Source of the DNA: Oopsacas minuta
Lineage: Eukaryota; Porifera; Hexactinellida; Lyssacinosida; Leucopsacidae
Direction: 5' to 3'
Assembly (NCBI GenBank): GCA_024704765.1
Contig: JAKMXF010000338.1
Location: forward strand, 1-64,000
Length of the DNA: 64,000 bases
The notes under the pieces were generated by a model that was not told the origin of the DNA, did not search any database, and saw nothing but the letters and a program-made list of their open reading frames with translations. Shown piece after piece: positions 22,642 to 35,296 of the stretch. How positions within the stretch are numbered: position 1 is the first letter of the stretch; each line of letters starts with the position of its first letter. Both the position numbers and the translations under genes were made by a program.

Positions 22642-22897
22642 CAGGGGTTTGTTCAAAAAGTATTTAGACTAATGTATCAAATTCATATTCTAGTTAACAC
22701 AGTTCTAAGCCTAGTATCAGACAAAAAGCCTAACTTGATTGTTGAACTTCGATTCAATATACTCTTTATTCTACTAGCATATTCTTCAGTATAATGTTTC
22801 ATTTGTATAGGCTACGTTTTTCAACTAATGGATTTAACAAAGAAGGAAAACGACAAATAAGTTGATACCTGTGGAAAAAGGGGAAGACTGGCTCATA

Positions 22898-24232
22898 CTA
22901 CGGGTGTTCAATAAGTTCTGATCACTACCCCCAAAAGTACCCAAAAGAATGTTGTATACAAACAGTCAGTGTTTAATTTCTTCGAAATACACCCCACCAT
23001 TTTTTATAAAGCGTTGAAGGTGCTCCAACCATTGTACAAAAATGTTTTTATAGTCTTCCGACGGTATCCGTTTGAGATACTGGAAAATTGCTGATCCCAG
23101 TTCTGCGCTGTTACTAAAATGACGACCAGAGAGGTATTCTTTAAGCTTAGGGAAGAGATAGAAATCATAAGGAGCTAGATCTGGGCTGTAGGATGGAGTT
23201 TCAAGCTCAATCATTCCCATCCTTAAGATATTTCTTTGACTTGCTTGGTTTTGTGAGTACGGGCATTATCATGTAATAATCTCAACCCTTTAGCACCAGT
23301 CCTTTTTCTCCTCTTCAACAAGCTTTCTTCCACTACACCAAGACAATTGCTAGCGTAGAAGCTCCCAGTAACAGTTTGTCCCTTTGCAATTATCACCTGG
23401 GCCACCAGGGCCATGTGCATCAAAAATATGCAATACATGATCATCGATGATCTGAAATTTGGAAGCGGCATCATCGGAGGGTCCAACTGCTTTCCTATCC
23501 ACACCTTATTTACCTGTTTGGAAATAGGTGTGTTATACTGAACCCATGTCTCATCACCAGTCACTATCTCAAATAATCTTCGCGGGTTGCATTCTTTGTA
23601 GGATTTAAGAAGATTACGACAACATCTCATCCTTGTCTCTTTCTGAGCCTTTATGGGTAAATGTGGGGCCCATCTGGTACAAACCTTGGTAACTTGAGCT
23701 GTGAACTTATAATGTGGTCTACACTTCCCATCGAGATGCCAACACTACTAGAAAATTCCCTGATAGTTCTTTGTGAGTCTAGGTCCATCAGTTTCTTGAT
23801 AGCGCATGATTTAACGAGAGATGCAGCCGTAATTGGTGCTCCAGACCGAGGGTTATCTTCGATAGACTTTCATCCCAGCCTGAAATGCTGAGCCCATCTT
23901 CTGACTCCTGCATAAGACAGAGCACCTTTCGTAGTATAGACTTGAACAAAATCAAGATGTATCTCGTGTGCAGATTTCTCGAGGAGAGTACGAATCTTGA
24001 CGCAAGCTCTTTGCTCGATTTTAGAATTCTTGCCAAGTGATGTCATAAAGGTATAGTATAAAAAACACCTATTGTAAAATTTGATATAACTTGTTGAGCT
24101 TAAAGCGAAAATGAAAATCAATCTAGCTTGTAGACAGAGGATTAATTATTCATATTCAAATATCAATATATTATTGTTGTGTTATAAATCCCCACAGTAA
24201 CAGGAAGATCAGAATTTATTGAACGCCCGTAG
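22898..24232 (-). mobile_element. mariner element, full length
   Basis: Ends CTACGGGTGTTCAATAAG and, inverted, CTACGGGCGTTCAATAAA are flanked by TA; length 1335 bp. It shares its terminal repeat with the truncated copy at 1-529. It is inserted within the coding sequence of another mariner. Confidence 0.92.
22966..24046 (-). pseudogene. mariner transposase with frameshifts
   Basis: The start is MTSLGKNSKIEQRACVKI at 24046, with a helix-turn-helix region (YAGVRRWAQHFRLG). Frames then change several times. The first Asp is in EIVTGDETWVQY (about 23560), the second in LLHDNARTHKT (about 23265) and the third in YSPDLAPYDFYLFPKLKE (about 23185), so all catalytic residues survive. The C-terminus is KNGGVYFEEIKH. 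At least two frameshifts prevent expression as one protein. Confidence 0.88.
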
Positions 24233-24802
24233 TACATTCTTCGTGAAATGCAGGATATTTTCCGTGATGAATGTCCTTCAAAAGCCACCATATATAGATG
24301 GATTGAATGTTGTGATAATGGCGATGGGGAACTCCACGATCAGTGTTCCCCAAGTCAAGTTATGCGGCACATTTGGTCGGCCTCATGGCATTTTAAATCG
24401 GCCGAAAACTATCTAATTGCGGCAAAGTTCCTGCTGGAGATTACGACACTTATAACACACAAATGTAACCCAACAAGGGTATTACGGAAAATCACTGAAT
24501 TTATGTCGTATATGATAATATTAATAGCTGTTAAGACTATGCCTATACTAATAATATCTACACAATGTATTTAGTACGGCTGCAGATCCGAATTGTCCGC
24601 TGTCGGAATGCCAAATTGGCGTCTTGGGCGGCCAGCCAGTCGGTCTAAACGCTTAGGGGAAACAATAGCCACGATGACACTTGTCCAGGTCGTCCGACTT
24701 CATCTAAACTCACAGTCATATCAAGAGAGCGAAACAATTTTAGACGAGGACATTCGATAACCCTGTTAGAGTTAGAAGAGAGGGTAGGTATATCAAAAGC
24801 CA

Positions 24803-27000
24803 TACAGTGTCGCAATAATGCAAAATGAGGGATCAGCCAAATTGTGATTCAATTCGATAATATTTGTGTTATACATATATATGAAATCGAACCCGTACAT
24901 TTCACTGGACAAGTCAATTTATTAAATATCTCACTCATAATATGTGAGCATGACGTCATCACTAAAATCACTAATTCATAATTGTAATAGATTATCAGGG
25001 ATTCATAAAGGACATCCTGTTCAGTGTTTCAAGCATGGTGTCTTCATTTGATTTAGCCTTACTAATATTTTTGTGACGATTTAACCCAATACAAGGTCAT
25101 GAAGCACAAAAGTCTGCCTAAAATATCACGGAAGGTGTCAGAAAAGGACGTTTTTCTTGTCAAATTTTCTCTTTACGTTCTATCATACTTACTGCCAACC
25201 TCTAAACATTCTTCAGAAAGGTTTTTTAGTCCATAACCATAATTATAGCGATAAATTATTTGAAAACAATGGGCAGGCAGTTTAGGAAGAGAGGTAGAAA
25301 TGCTTACCCAAGGGAAGTGATTCAAAACAACATCATACGTTTGCTTGCAAAGATTTTTAAGACCATGACAATTAATGTGGTCTTTGCTGTTAGCTATCCT
25401 CAAAATCACCTAGAGGTTGTTTTGAATGATTTTAAAGCTTGGTTTATTAATTGGGTTAATAGTGGAGGTAACCTATCTGAAGAAATCGTTTTTATCTCGG
25501 GAACAATCTCGTACAACATTCCCTATTGTTGAAATCCCCCCTTGACTAGAAGGATTATCGATTTTGATACTATATTTACCTTCTATAATTCATTTTATTC
25601 GTTTCAAAGAATCCTGTACTTTTGCGTATGTAGGTGACCACTTTTTATAACCTGCTTCCAAGTGATATATGAGCAACGTAAACCACCTACTAGACATAGA
25701 GATAGGCATGCAATCGAGAGGCTGCTAACATGTTCTTACGAAGTAGGGTGGTGTGTAATGCCACATCGTTTTTTGGAAGGTAAGGCAATTATTTCTCCCT
25801 CACAAATATCGTCAAATAGTTAGTTAGCATCAGTAATATATCTATTTACGGGAAAACCTGATATGGCCCACTCTAAACTATTGATTTGCTTCCTTGTCGC
25901 AGTGCCAGATGACATGATGCAACACCTGCTCCATCTAATAGACCAACCATTTTGGTAGCAAATATAGATCGAATAATTTCTACTTCTATATGACCATTTC
26001 AAGTCTAATTCTTTGTTCTACAATTAATGTAGTTGCGGGATTTATGAGTGCATCCATAATATATTTAACGTTTTTGTGATTTTCCTTGAATGTAATTAAG
26101 CAGACTGCTCTGAAAGAAAAAGATGAATTGGGGGAAGTATTGGCGCATAATGGGAAACCTGTGTTATCTGTAGTACTAAGAACTTTAAATCCGAATAGAA
26201 TAATACTGTGTGTGTCTAAACCTAGATTTGAGTTCACTTGGTTGTAAGAATTGCGTGAGCTTGATCCATCTAGACCGTCTGCAATTTTTGAACTGACAAA
26301 GGGTATTGTTAGTTGTTTACAATGGAATCGAAACTTAAAAGATGTCATTGAGTGTTAGTGCGAGTATTTCGAAATAAGGAGCTGATAGACCAATAGAGTG
26401 ACCTTCAAGGTTAGTTACAAACAAACGCTTCGTGAAGGTGAAATTTCTTGACGGCATTGCGATATTACTTTACACGATGGGAATATGATATCTTTCGGTA
26501 ATTCCTTCAACTGTGTGTATTTCAATGCTCCAATGTCGAGAAGATTTGTTATATAACTTGATATAGGTATCGAAACTTCCTTTACATTTCCGCACGTGCC
26601 CGTTTTGATTATTTATTTGATATACTGGAAGTTCTTCGATCATTTTCTTGATTAGAAGTTAATTCTAGAGCTAAGGCAGCAACTCTCTCCTCGTCAACAT
26701 GCTCCCTTTGGGCAACGAACTCATTATGCTTTAGGAAAACATTCAAATGCTTTCGGGCAGCTGTCATTGTCAGTTTGAATAATGGTTTTCTGATCTCTGT
26801 CATATTCTCTTCAATAAATGTGTGCTGCTCAGGGATAGAATCGAATGTGCCAATCGACACTTGTGATCCAGTGTCACAAGTTGTGACTGAATAAACTCCA
26901 TACCCTCCCAAAGATTTAATTTGTAACCTTCTGGTAAAGATCTCTAGATTTTGAAGATTTCATAATTTCCAACGAATGCTTTCTAACAGATCATCTAACA
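24803..27000 (-). mobile_element. Transib element, copy C, partial (right end not found)
   Basis: The left (3') end is TACAGTGTCGCAATAATGC at 24803, next to mariner coding sequence. A GACGTCAT motif about 150 bp inside is shared with the 3' regions of copies A, B, D and E. Decayed coding segments run to 26911. I could not identify a right end or a matching AGCCA duplication, so the upper limit is approximate; the right side may be deleted. Confidence 0.65.
25173..26911 (-). pseudogene. Transib transposase, copy C, strongly decayed
   Basis: Segments in order: RKPLFKLTMTAARKHLNVFL and VAALALELTSNQEND (26911-26609), then KFRFHCKQLTIPFVSS and ADGLDGSSSRNSYNQVNSNL with the first Asp, then FGFKVLSTTDNTGFPLCANT (26348-25986). 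A GAGVASCHLALR-like zinc-finger remnant follows near 25920. The last segment (25409-25173) contains LPKLPAHCFQIIYRYNYGYG and LSEECLEVGSKYDR, keeping the catalytic Glu context. Many stops and deletions. Confidence 0.75.
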
Positions 27001-27692
27001 AGGAATGAACGTCAATTATCTGAGGAGCTGTACCAGAACAATTCCAACCATGTAATTTATAAATATCGTATGCTTCATTTTGTGAAATAGATGTTTATCC
27101 ATTGAACAGGTGGAAGGAAGTAATGTCTACCAAGTATCAATAATGGGATAAATAACACAAGTTTGAAATTTAACCGATCCCAGGGAAATTTGGATGGAGA
27201 TTCGTAATGGGTGGGGGATGGGGCGATACAAATAGTAAAAATAACGAGCTACAGTACTTTAACATTGGCAATAATATCAAGGCCCATATTGTACCTATTG
27301 TAAAATCTACCTCTGAGTATATCGAAATACATCCCGAAATTTGTAGTTTCGAAAAAGAATTCTCTCAAACTATCTTTTAAGTCTGGGAGATATTTATGTT
27401 CAAACTTAAGATAGTGAATGGTGATAAATGAATCACGAATCTTATTACTTGCAAGTGGGCATTTGATTGCATCTACAGTTCGAATTTATGATAACGTAAT
27501 GATAGTTCTAAAATGTATGGAAAGCATATAAAATCACAAAACTAAACAATGAGAATTTAAATACACAACTGAAATACCGACAATTCATAACTATTTTGAT
27601 TGCTCCATTGATTCGGAATATGATTTTTGGCATCGTATGATCAATTTTTGATGTTATTTAGATACAGACTGCAACATAATCTTTGAGAATTA
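27000..27692. other. No recognisable gene
   Basis: AT-rich sequence without a readable domain. It may include the decayed 5' end of Transib copy C. Confidence 0.4.
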
Positions 27693-28995
27693 CAGGGTGA
27701 CCAATAAATACTGTTGCTCGCGTTTTTAGTTGTTTCAGTAAAACCATGTTCCTAACTTGCTCTAAATCTGTCTATGTAGTTATATATACTCAAATTATCT
27801 TGTGTTTGATTATTGTTTGAATGTGGCACCTTTGCTTTTATACAGCTCTTCAGATGTCCAACAAAGGACTCTAACCTTGCTCGCATCTGTTCTTCCGGAA
27901 TTCTATCCCATTCACGTGTTAAAGCCGCTCGAAGATTCTCTAAACATTTGTAACGTTTCAAGCATGCTTTGGACTCCAAAATGGACCATATAGAATAACG
28001 AGAGGATTCAAATCTGACGAGCAGGGTGGCCATTCTTCCGATGAAATATATGTAGGGCAATTCTCCTTCCATCATTTTGGGAAGTTCTGGCTTTCTGAGC
28101 TGGTGCTGAGTCCTGTTAAAGGTTCACGGCCGACTTCCGAAATGTTTTTAGGCCCAGGGCTTTAAAACTGATTTGAGAATGGAGTCGCGGTAAATAGAGT
28201 GGTTGATCTAACCATCTTGGGGGATAAATACTAGAGGCGTCCGTCTATCTGAGGTCACCCCCCAAACCATCACAGAGGCTGACTTTTGTGCCCGAGAGAC
28301 ACGAAATGAAGATGGATGTAAAGACGCTTTATTTGTAACCAATATTCTGCCATTTTGCCTATAAATTTACTGTCCAACTATAATGAGCTTTTCATCAGAA
28401 AACAAAATTTGATTTTCCAACCCAGCACAGAACCACCCAAGCAGTGATTGACATCTTTTTTAGTTTTCCTTTGTATTTTAGACTGACAACAACTGTTTCT
28501 TCTGAAACTTACAAGAACTCATCGCTAGCTCGTTTTTTCACTATTAATCTCATTCACTCACGCCCAACATTCATTTCATTCGCTGGTTTTCTCATGCTTC
28601 TCACAGGATTTCGTGATATTCGGCGTTTCACGTTATTTCTCAAGGTTGAAGTCTTAACTGTGCGTTTGCGACCTTTTCTTGAGCGACCTTGGATGCTTTC
28701 AGTTTCAAGGAAACGAAAAATAGTTCTAGGACAAACGTCTTATTCGTCTTCAACGATTTGACAATTTCAGAATTTGAATGTCCGTTCTTGTAGAGTTCTA
28801 TAACTGCTAATCTCCTAGATAACATCGTATTTCGTGCAGGTGATTGAAAAATACTATATAATAATAACCAAGTTCGATTGTAACTCACTAATTGTATGGT
28901 AACGTTCGTTATTGAAGTAAATTTCTATTGGTAGGATATGATCTGTTTGGCTATGGTGATGTTTAAAGTGGTAACAGTAATTATTGATTACCCTG
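27693..28995 (-). mobile_element. Tc1/mariner-type element (CAGGGTGACC family)
   Basis: Left end CAGGGTGACCAATAAATACT and, inverted, CAGGGTAATCAATAATTACT at the right; TA on both sides; about 1.3 kb. Its ends resemble those of the DD37D elements at 13299 and 49351. Confidence 0.88.
27752..28825 (-). pseudogene. DD37D-like transposase, degraded
   Basis: The start is MLSRRLAVIELYKNGHSNSE at 28825, followed by a helix-turn-helix region and frame changes. The C-terminal part (28075-27752) contains SRYSIWSILESKACLKRYKC and LTREWDRIPEEQMRARLESF, the conserved tail also seen in the copies at 13419 and 39046. The catalytic middle is broken by stops. Confidence 0.8.
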
Positions 28996-29074
28996 TATTC
29001 AATGAGCTAGAACAGAACCAATTTTCCTGAATGATTACTAATTCATATGATTTAGGTTGAAATAACATCACTAG

Positions 29075-29400
29075 TTAGTAATTCATAGCAAAACCACTAA
29101 ATTCTATTACCATCTGGCATCTGTGTGGCATCGAATCACAATATGGCTCTAGGAATTCGGAGCTTATCTTAGCCCATACAGTTTCAAGCTTCTTCTTTAG
29201 CTCTGAAATCGTCCTAGGAGCCAATTTTATAAGTTCTCGGATTACCCAACTGAAAACATTTTCTATTAGGTTAATTTCGGGGCTCTGAGAAGGCCAAGGA
29301 AAATGATTCGGGATATTCTGAACAAGATAAGCCTTGACAAGTTTAGAGGTGTGCTTTGGGTCATTGTCCATGATAAGACGCTATTCATTTCGGTGGGAGA
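29075..29400 (-). pseudogene. Tc1-like transposase, C-terminal fragment
   Basis: It reads MDNDPKHTSKLVKAYL (second catalytic Asp), then PWPSQSPEINLIENVFSWVI with the catalytic Glu, and ends VIEFSGFAMNY. D-N-D-P-K-H-T with I-E-N is typical of DD34E Tc1 elements. Only about 100 residues remain; N-terminal sequence and terminal repeats were not found. Confidence 0.85.
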
Positions 29401-30358
29401 TTTCTCCCTGAGTTAAGGAGTCTTGCCGCGAACTTTGTATCACGGTATGGGCTATTTTCTAAAGTATATGCTATTCTACTTCCTTAATGTATTCCAGTTC
29501 GTTGGACTTGCCAAACTAAGAGATAATAATCATAAACCCCGATGTATGTAGTGTGTATTACAAATTTGGCATGGAAAAGTGGTAAAGGTCTTCCCATAGG
29601 CGTAATATTAAAGTTCGGGATATATTATCTAATGTTTTTTGAAGAAGGACTATTGCCTAAGACCTATAAATTGTTATATATGCTTACCATATGTAGTTCT
29701 AATTTTTGGACCACAATTAAGCCCGAGTACCGCTCCATTAAAAAGATATTAACAGTTGAAGGGGGTTTGGTAAAAATAGGCTGAAAACCGGACTCCGCAG
29801 GACTTAGAGTGGGATATCGTGAAAATTTTCGTTCATTCATTCCAAATGTGGTACAGATTTTAGACAACATTGTATAAATGCTTCCCCAAAATTTTCAAAG
29901 CATAAGAATTAGTCTTTTTCAAAAAACAGTAGACTATATGGCGAAAAACATAGTTTGAGATAATTGAAGTTAAAGATTCATAAAATATACTTTTTGAATA
30001 TATACATATTATAGTGGTGTTTCGTCCCGCTAGGACTCATCAGTTAAGCTATGCCTTGTCTTAAGACAACACCTTCTTTTAACTGTTAACAAACAATAAA
30101 AAATAAGCCAAAAGGTGTGATAATTTCATCTCAAGACTGGGGTACAGCATGTATCAAGTGATCAATCATGCCCATTGTCCAGTTCTGTACATCTCTGATA
30201 GGAAGGTCATAAGGAGCAAATAAATATTGTATAAGACTAAGTATAGTAAGTGTAAAAGATATTTTTAGAGCTAAAAATACATTCACTATTGTATCTAAGG
30301 AAAGCTATAACATGGTATTTATACCATCCAAGTAGTAAAAATTACGTATATACGAGTA
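29401..30358. other. No recognisable gene
   Basis: No domain signature was seen on either strand in this AT-rich stretch. Confidence 0.45.
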
Positions 30359-32386
30359 CAGTAAACTTTGGATTTAACGACACTCGTTTGGGCAGGCAAA
30401 AAAGGTCGCTATATCCGATTTGTCGCTAAATCCGAGGAAGCTTTATATATGCATTATATACCGGATGACACCCAAATTTATTCGTGTTATACTATGTAGT
30501 ATACTATGTGGTTGTATTATCGTCATAATAATGTCATGAATATGATTAGTTTGACTTGAATAAGCTAGTTAATGAGGCCTGCTCCATTCGACTCAGCTGA
30601 CTTTCAGCCAAGAAGCTTTTGACGTTCGCTGACAGACTGAATCTGTTTCTCTGAGCATGGGAGGGTGCGCAAGAACTTCGTAACAGTGTCAAGGCATGAG
30701 ACAACAGTGTCGAATCACGGAACATGGATAATGAGGGGATATTTATTGCCGTCATTTTCGATATCAACATCATCATCACTTGGAGAGTGCGGACTATTAA
30801 GGATATCGTCAATTTTGCGACCACTTGCACCAAGTCCAATTGCAACACCATTATCCAGAGCAACAAAGTCCTCAAATGATAAGCCATCCGAAACAAGCCC
30901 TGCTTCTTCAGCACTGCTCCAAATTGATGTGTCAGGTGCTGAGGTTTCTTCAGTGGCAGGTAAATCCTTGAACCCAACATGCTGATAGCAATGCTTGATG
31001 GTTGTTGGGGTGACATTATCCCAGGACTTTTTTAGCCAGTCCAAAGCCTGGAGCAAGTCAAGCTTGAACCCCGTATCAGAATCAACTGCCAATAAACGCT
31101 TCCTAACAAGAAACCGGCTGTAGTGGTGCTTGAGATTCTTGATTATACCTGAGTCAATGGGCTGAGTCATAGACGTTGTGTTGGGTGGGAGAAAGAAAAG
31201 CTTGATATGGGACAAGTTAAGGTTCGGATGACCCGAGAAGTTGTCAAGAATCATGGCAATTTTCCTGTCGTCAAATCTCATAGAATTGTTCAACTTCCTT
31301 AGCCATTTCTCAAAAATCTCGCTTGTCATCATACTCCACTGGAAGATTCAGGACTCCTCGGAAACAGTGGGGGCGCTTACTCTTTCCAATAACGAGTAGC
31401 GGTAACCTCTCCCCAAGCGCACTAGCTGCTGCCAATACAGTGAGGCGTTCCTTGGAGCGCTTTCCTCCTTTGCACAAGTCTCCTCAGAAAGACAAAGTTC
31501 TGTCTGGTGTCATCTTCCAGAAGAGCCCAGTCTCATCAGCAATGAAAATATCCTTGTCTTCAAACACTTCTCTGATCAGTTTCAGCTGCGTTGATATCCA
31601 GTTGTCAGCACCAGCGTGGTCTGTTGATTGGCTCCCACCCGAGATTTGGCGGCTGGTGATGTTATTGCGCTTTTTCCAACGATCTATCCAGTTCAGATCA
31701 AGGAACACAGGTTCGAGGTGGCCAGACACATTTCGTACTTTCAGTTTCTCCGCGAAGCAGATCGACTTTTCTAGAAGAGAGGGACCAGTGACTGACTCAT
31801 CTGGAGTTGTGCTCTTCAAACAACGAAATCACTCAAGCAGTGCAGTGTCTATCTCCGGGTATCGAGACAGCTTTGTGCTCTTCGAAACAAGATTTGATGC
31901 ACTTGCGATGGAACTTTCAATCATCGCCCGATCTTCAAGAAGCCGGCTAGGGTCCCATGTGAAATGCAATGTTTCTGCTCCAACAATGGTTGCTTAGCTC
32001 CTGCATCAAGCTCTTGCAATATTTTGTATTTTTCAGCAAAAGAAAAGCGCTTCTTTTTGCCAAGTCGCTCGAATCCATAACGATTAAATTTTAACAATAC
32101 ATTGTACGTACAAAAGCTCTTAATAAGCGTTTTGGTAAAAAGCCAGGTGTTGTTGATTCAAAAGGAAATATTAATTGTTTTATAATTAAATCAATTATTA
32201 AAACCTTAATAATTCACTAGTACACTTTTCTTAAGTCCACAGTATAGAAAGCCCAAAAGTCGCAATATCCAATTGGATTTGGGTATGGTGTGTGCAGAAT
32301 AATGCAGCAAGATTCTGGGCAAGCAAAATGAGTCATTATAAGCGATTTGTCGTTAAAGCCGATGTCGTTAAATCCAATGTTTCCTG
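30359..32386 (-). mobile_element. pogo/Tigger element
   Basis: Ends CAGTAAACTTTGGATTTAAC and, inverted, CAGGAAACATTGGATTTAAC are flanked by TA; length 2028 bp. Further similar subterminal repeats (TTTGTCGCTAAATCCGA and its variants) lie inside both ends. The GC content of the coding part is higher than its surroundings. Confidence 0.92.
30546..32078 (-). pseudogene. Tigger-type transposase, frameshifted
   Basis: The N-terminus near 32075 reads KKKRFSFAEKYKILQELDAG, a Psq-type helix-turn-helix. The CENP-B-like domain follows (31819-31484: FAEKLKVRNVSGH, NWIDRWKKRNNITSRQISGG), then the first Asp in FIADETGLFW. The DDE_1 domain continues with ERLTVLAAASALGERLP in another frame, then AMILDNFSGHPN (second Asp) and FFLPPNTTSMTQPIDSGIIK (third Asp). 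An acidic C-terminal tail follows. All catalytic Asp residues are kept, but stops and shifts near 31820, 31480 and 30720 break the gene. Confidence 0.9.
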
Positions 32387-32511
32387 TATTCGAATAAATA
32401 CGGTGTATAAACTCTTTGGACCATGGATATCACTACACACATACGAATCCATATATAGGCAGAATTGCATAAATTATGTTTTTATGTGAACTTTACTTGT
32501 ATAATGTAATA

Positions 32512-33842
32512 CAGTATGTCCATTAATTACTTAGAATTTTTAAAATTATAATTCCTGGCGAACTAGAGCAGCGATAGAACTCATCTTGGTGAATATATAA
32601 TGTAGAATATTGCGAAATGAATATTTTATTTTGCGTCTGTCATTATCTATTACTAATTGACACCTCTTTGGCGTATATTTCAAAAATTTTTTTAGAAAAT
32701 CTGCATTGATATCTTCCCACAAGTCGATTAACTCCTTCTTCAGCTGTGTAATATTCTTTGGACCCTTTTTTAACAGCTTTTGTTGACCAAAGCAAACAAG
32801 TTTTCTATGCGATTAATGTCTCGACTCTGACTAGGTCAATTGATTTTCTTATTGGGCATGTTTTTCTTCATCCAAGCCTTGGTCATTTTTGCGGTATGCT
32901 TGGGATCATCGCCCTTAACTAAGAACCAATAATCTTAGTGGAATACATGAGCTTGGGCAAGCAACTGAACTTCCAATATCATCAAACCAATTCTGCATTC
33001 AGCATATGTCTGAAGATACACAATGGAAACGTACCCATAGAGGAGAAAGCTGCCCATATGTGTATTTTTTGAGTATGTTTGACTGTGGGTTGCGTCCTCA
33101 CCATACCTCTTTTGGTCCACATCCGAATTCGCCCTCGACAACCAAATTGTGGGCTCATCAGCGAAAATAGCATGTTGCCATTGGTTATCAATGTTATTCC
33201 TTGCCCATTGAATTCTATAGAGCCGATTCTTTTCTGATAACATGGGAGCAGGCGTCGGATAAGGCTTGGAATAATCAAGTTTTTTCAAGCAACGACTCAT
33301 AGTATCTCTTCCAACTTGCACTGGACACTTAGCTGTAAAATGGCGAATTGAAATCGTAGGATTTATGTTAATGGTTCTAGTAACATATTTCTTTATTTTC
33401 GGGACAAGTGTCCCAAGTCTAACTACTCCACTCTTGTGAACAAGATAGGTTTCAATCTTTAGACGAGAAATCAAGTTGTAAACGGTTGCAACAGACGCAC
33501 CCACGATAGAGTTGATTTCCTTCGGAGAGTGTTTCTTTCCTTCCTAGAGTATTTGAATTTGTTTCGTTTTTGATTCTTGAGACATTTGGAAGATAAATAG
33601 CTATTTAATACATGAATAATGTCAATGAAATAAAGATCTAAAAAAGGCTCTGTCATTTTGACGTCATGCTATATTATTCTCACCCAAAGATATATTTTGT
33701 ACATAGCCAATGTATAATTGTTGAAGTAAACCCCTCTACTAATAGACAAGAAGTAATCGTACCTCTATCACTTGAATAAGTATACCAGAAATGACCAGGA
33801 ATAGAAATTATAGGCTATTCTAAATAATTATCGGACATACTG
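32512..33842 (-). mobile_element. Tc1-like element (CAGTATGTCC family)
   Basis: Ends CAGTATGTCCATTAATTACT and, inverted, CAGTATGTCCGATAATTATT; TA at both sides; 1331 bp. The right end is separated from the next Tc1 element by only TATA. Confidence 0.9.
32650..33600 (-). pseudogene. Tc1-like transposase, decayed
   Basis: The best frame is 33504-32935: LVPKIKKYVTRTININPTIS, CLKKLDYSKPYPTPAPML, then HAIFADEPTIWLSRA with the first Asp (usual S-D-E-K/S replaced by A-D-E-P). A parallel frame carries MGTFPLCIFRHMLNAEL, and lower down KGDDPKHTAKMTKAWMKK and RIENLFALV keep the second Asp and the Glu. Several stops and shifts. Confidence 0.82.
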
Positions 33843-33846
33843 TATA

Positions 33847-35193
33847 CAGTGTGTCAAGATGAAATTAAGACTATGTTTTGATCTAAGTTTCTAAAAGATA
33901 ATCATCACAAGCCTCGGAATATGAGTTGATTTATCAAAACGTGTCTATAAACTGATATTTGATCTTAAAGCCATTACTTTGAATCACTAACTTCTGACGT
34001 TTTGGCACAGATTGCCAATAAGGTTTCAAAAATTCGGGTTCTATTGAATCCAAAATAGAGAGAAGGGTTTCTTCAAGTTCACTAAGATTACGAGGAGGGT
34101 TCAAATCGATCTGATGTTTGACCCAAGCCATAAATTTTCGATCGGGTTTGATCTGAGTTACAAGTAGGCCATTCCATACGAGATATATCATGACTTTCAC
34201 GGAAAGTCTTAGCAACCTTAGACGTGTGCTTTGGATCGTTGTCTTCCTGAAAGACCAAGCCGTCAGGGTACAATACCTGAACATGTGTAATCAGACGATC
34301 GTTTAGGATATTCGTATATAATTCTCCGGTGAGGTTCTGCCTAAAAACCTTCAACGGAAAGGTCCCATGAGCAGAAATTGCTCCCCAAACGTGTAATTTT
34401 GGACTATGTTTGTTGCTTTGCTGGACCGCTAGTTGGTCTCCTTTGCACCACAGCCAAATTCTGCCACCAGCTAGCCAAATTGACATCCCATCGCTAAAAG
34501 CAACTCGCTCCCAGTCAGTTTATTTGTTATTCTAAGCCCACAATACTCTTTGTTGTTTGTGTCGATCTGTTACATAAGAATATTCTATGCAATCTTGTGG
34601 GTTTACCCTCTCCTCTGTAATTCCATCCTGGCCGTCTCATGGGATAAACCTTTCTGACGAAGATGATGATTCGACTGACCAATTTTCGTATGGAGATCTT
34701 GTGATACTGATTTGGCAAGCTTACAAGATATCTAGCATCGTTCACATGTAATATTCTCTGTTTTCCGGTTCCAGATTTCCTCTGTATATCACCGCCCTGA
34801 CGAAATTTGGCTAATATACGAAAACAGTGCTCCCCGGGATAGCTATTCGCTGATGTATTTCGCTACTACTTGTAACCCCCGCATCGAATAATTTGCGGAT
34901 GAGGTCTCTTCGTTCTAACCCCACTATACTGATTTTGTATTTCGACACAAAAGACAAATATTAGCCAAAAACTGATATTGAAGCGGTCTATAGGAATATA
35001 GCAGATATTTTCGGGAATGTGTATTCTAAGATAGGTTATTCGTGTATTCTAGAATCAATTTACCAATGGTAACTTAATATACATGTATAAATGAATCAGA
35101 AAACAAATGCGTTTCATATTTAACCATATCAAATGAAGAAATTCTGAAAATATACATAATTACATGAAATCTAAATTTCACCTTGACAGATTG
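33847..35193 (-). mobile_element. Tc1-like element (CAGTGTGTCA family)
   Basis: Left end CAGTGTGTCAAGATGAAATT at 33847 after TA. The right end, less well kept, is CAATCTGTCAAGGTGAAATT inverted, ending near 35193. About 1.35 kb. It is the same family as the element split at 41119-47803. Confidence 0.8.
33934..34900 (-). pseudogene. Tc1-like transposase, frameshifted
   Basis: A glycine- and tryptophan-rich segment, GRIWLWCKGDQLAVQQSNKH, precedes SPKLHVWGAISAHGTFPLKV and VFQEDNDPKHTSKVAK (second Asp). The frame shifts near 34160, and the Glu region is in VNLIENLW-like decayed sequence. The C-terminal part (34284-33934) holds RNLSELEETLLSILDSIEPE and ends with QSNGFKIKYQF. N-terminal helices are only faintly readable (34745-34527). 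Confidence 0.8.
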
Positions 35194-35296
35194 TCTATTC
35201 ATCAAAGTTACATACATAATCTGGTCTGTAGGAAAAAGTCTTGCGTGAATGTTTCGCCCAAATATTTGCTGAGCTAAGATGATGGAGAATTTCAAA

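Larger units (their letters stand above)
22642..24802 (+). mobile_element. mariner element (5' part), split by a second mariner and cut by Transib copy C
   Basis: The 5' end is probably CAGGGGTTTGTTCAAAAAG at 22642 (preceded by TA). The plus-strand transposase starts ATGGATTTAACAAAG at 22828. After a stop and shift it reads WKKGKTGSY up to 22897. The second mariner follows (22898-24232). After the duplicated TA the frame resumes exactly as ILREMQDIFRDECPSKATIY. Further on LLELEERVGISKA is recognisable just before Transib copy C at 24803. The 3' part was not found. Confidence 0.75.

Noticed and set aside
22519-22794. 91-codon plus-strand frame
   Set aside because: Runs through a probable mariner end (22642); low-complexity residues and no domain.
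30665-31997. Plus-strand frames of 106 and 224 codons
   Set aside because: They are antisense to the Tigger transposase, which has clear catalytic motifs on the minus strand.
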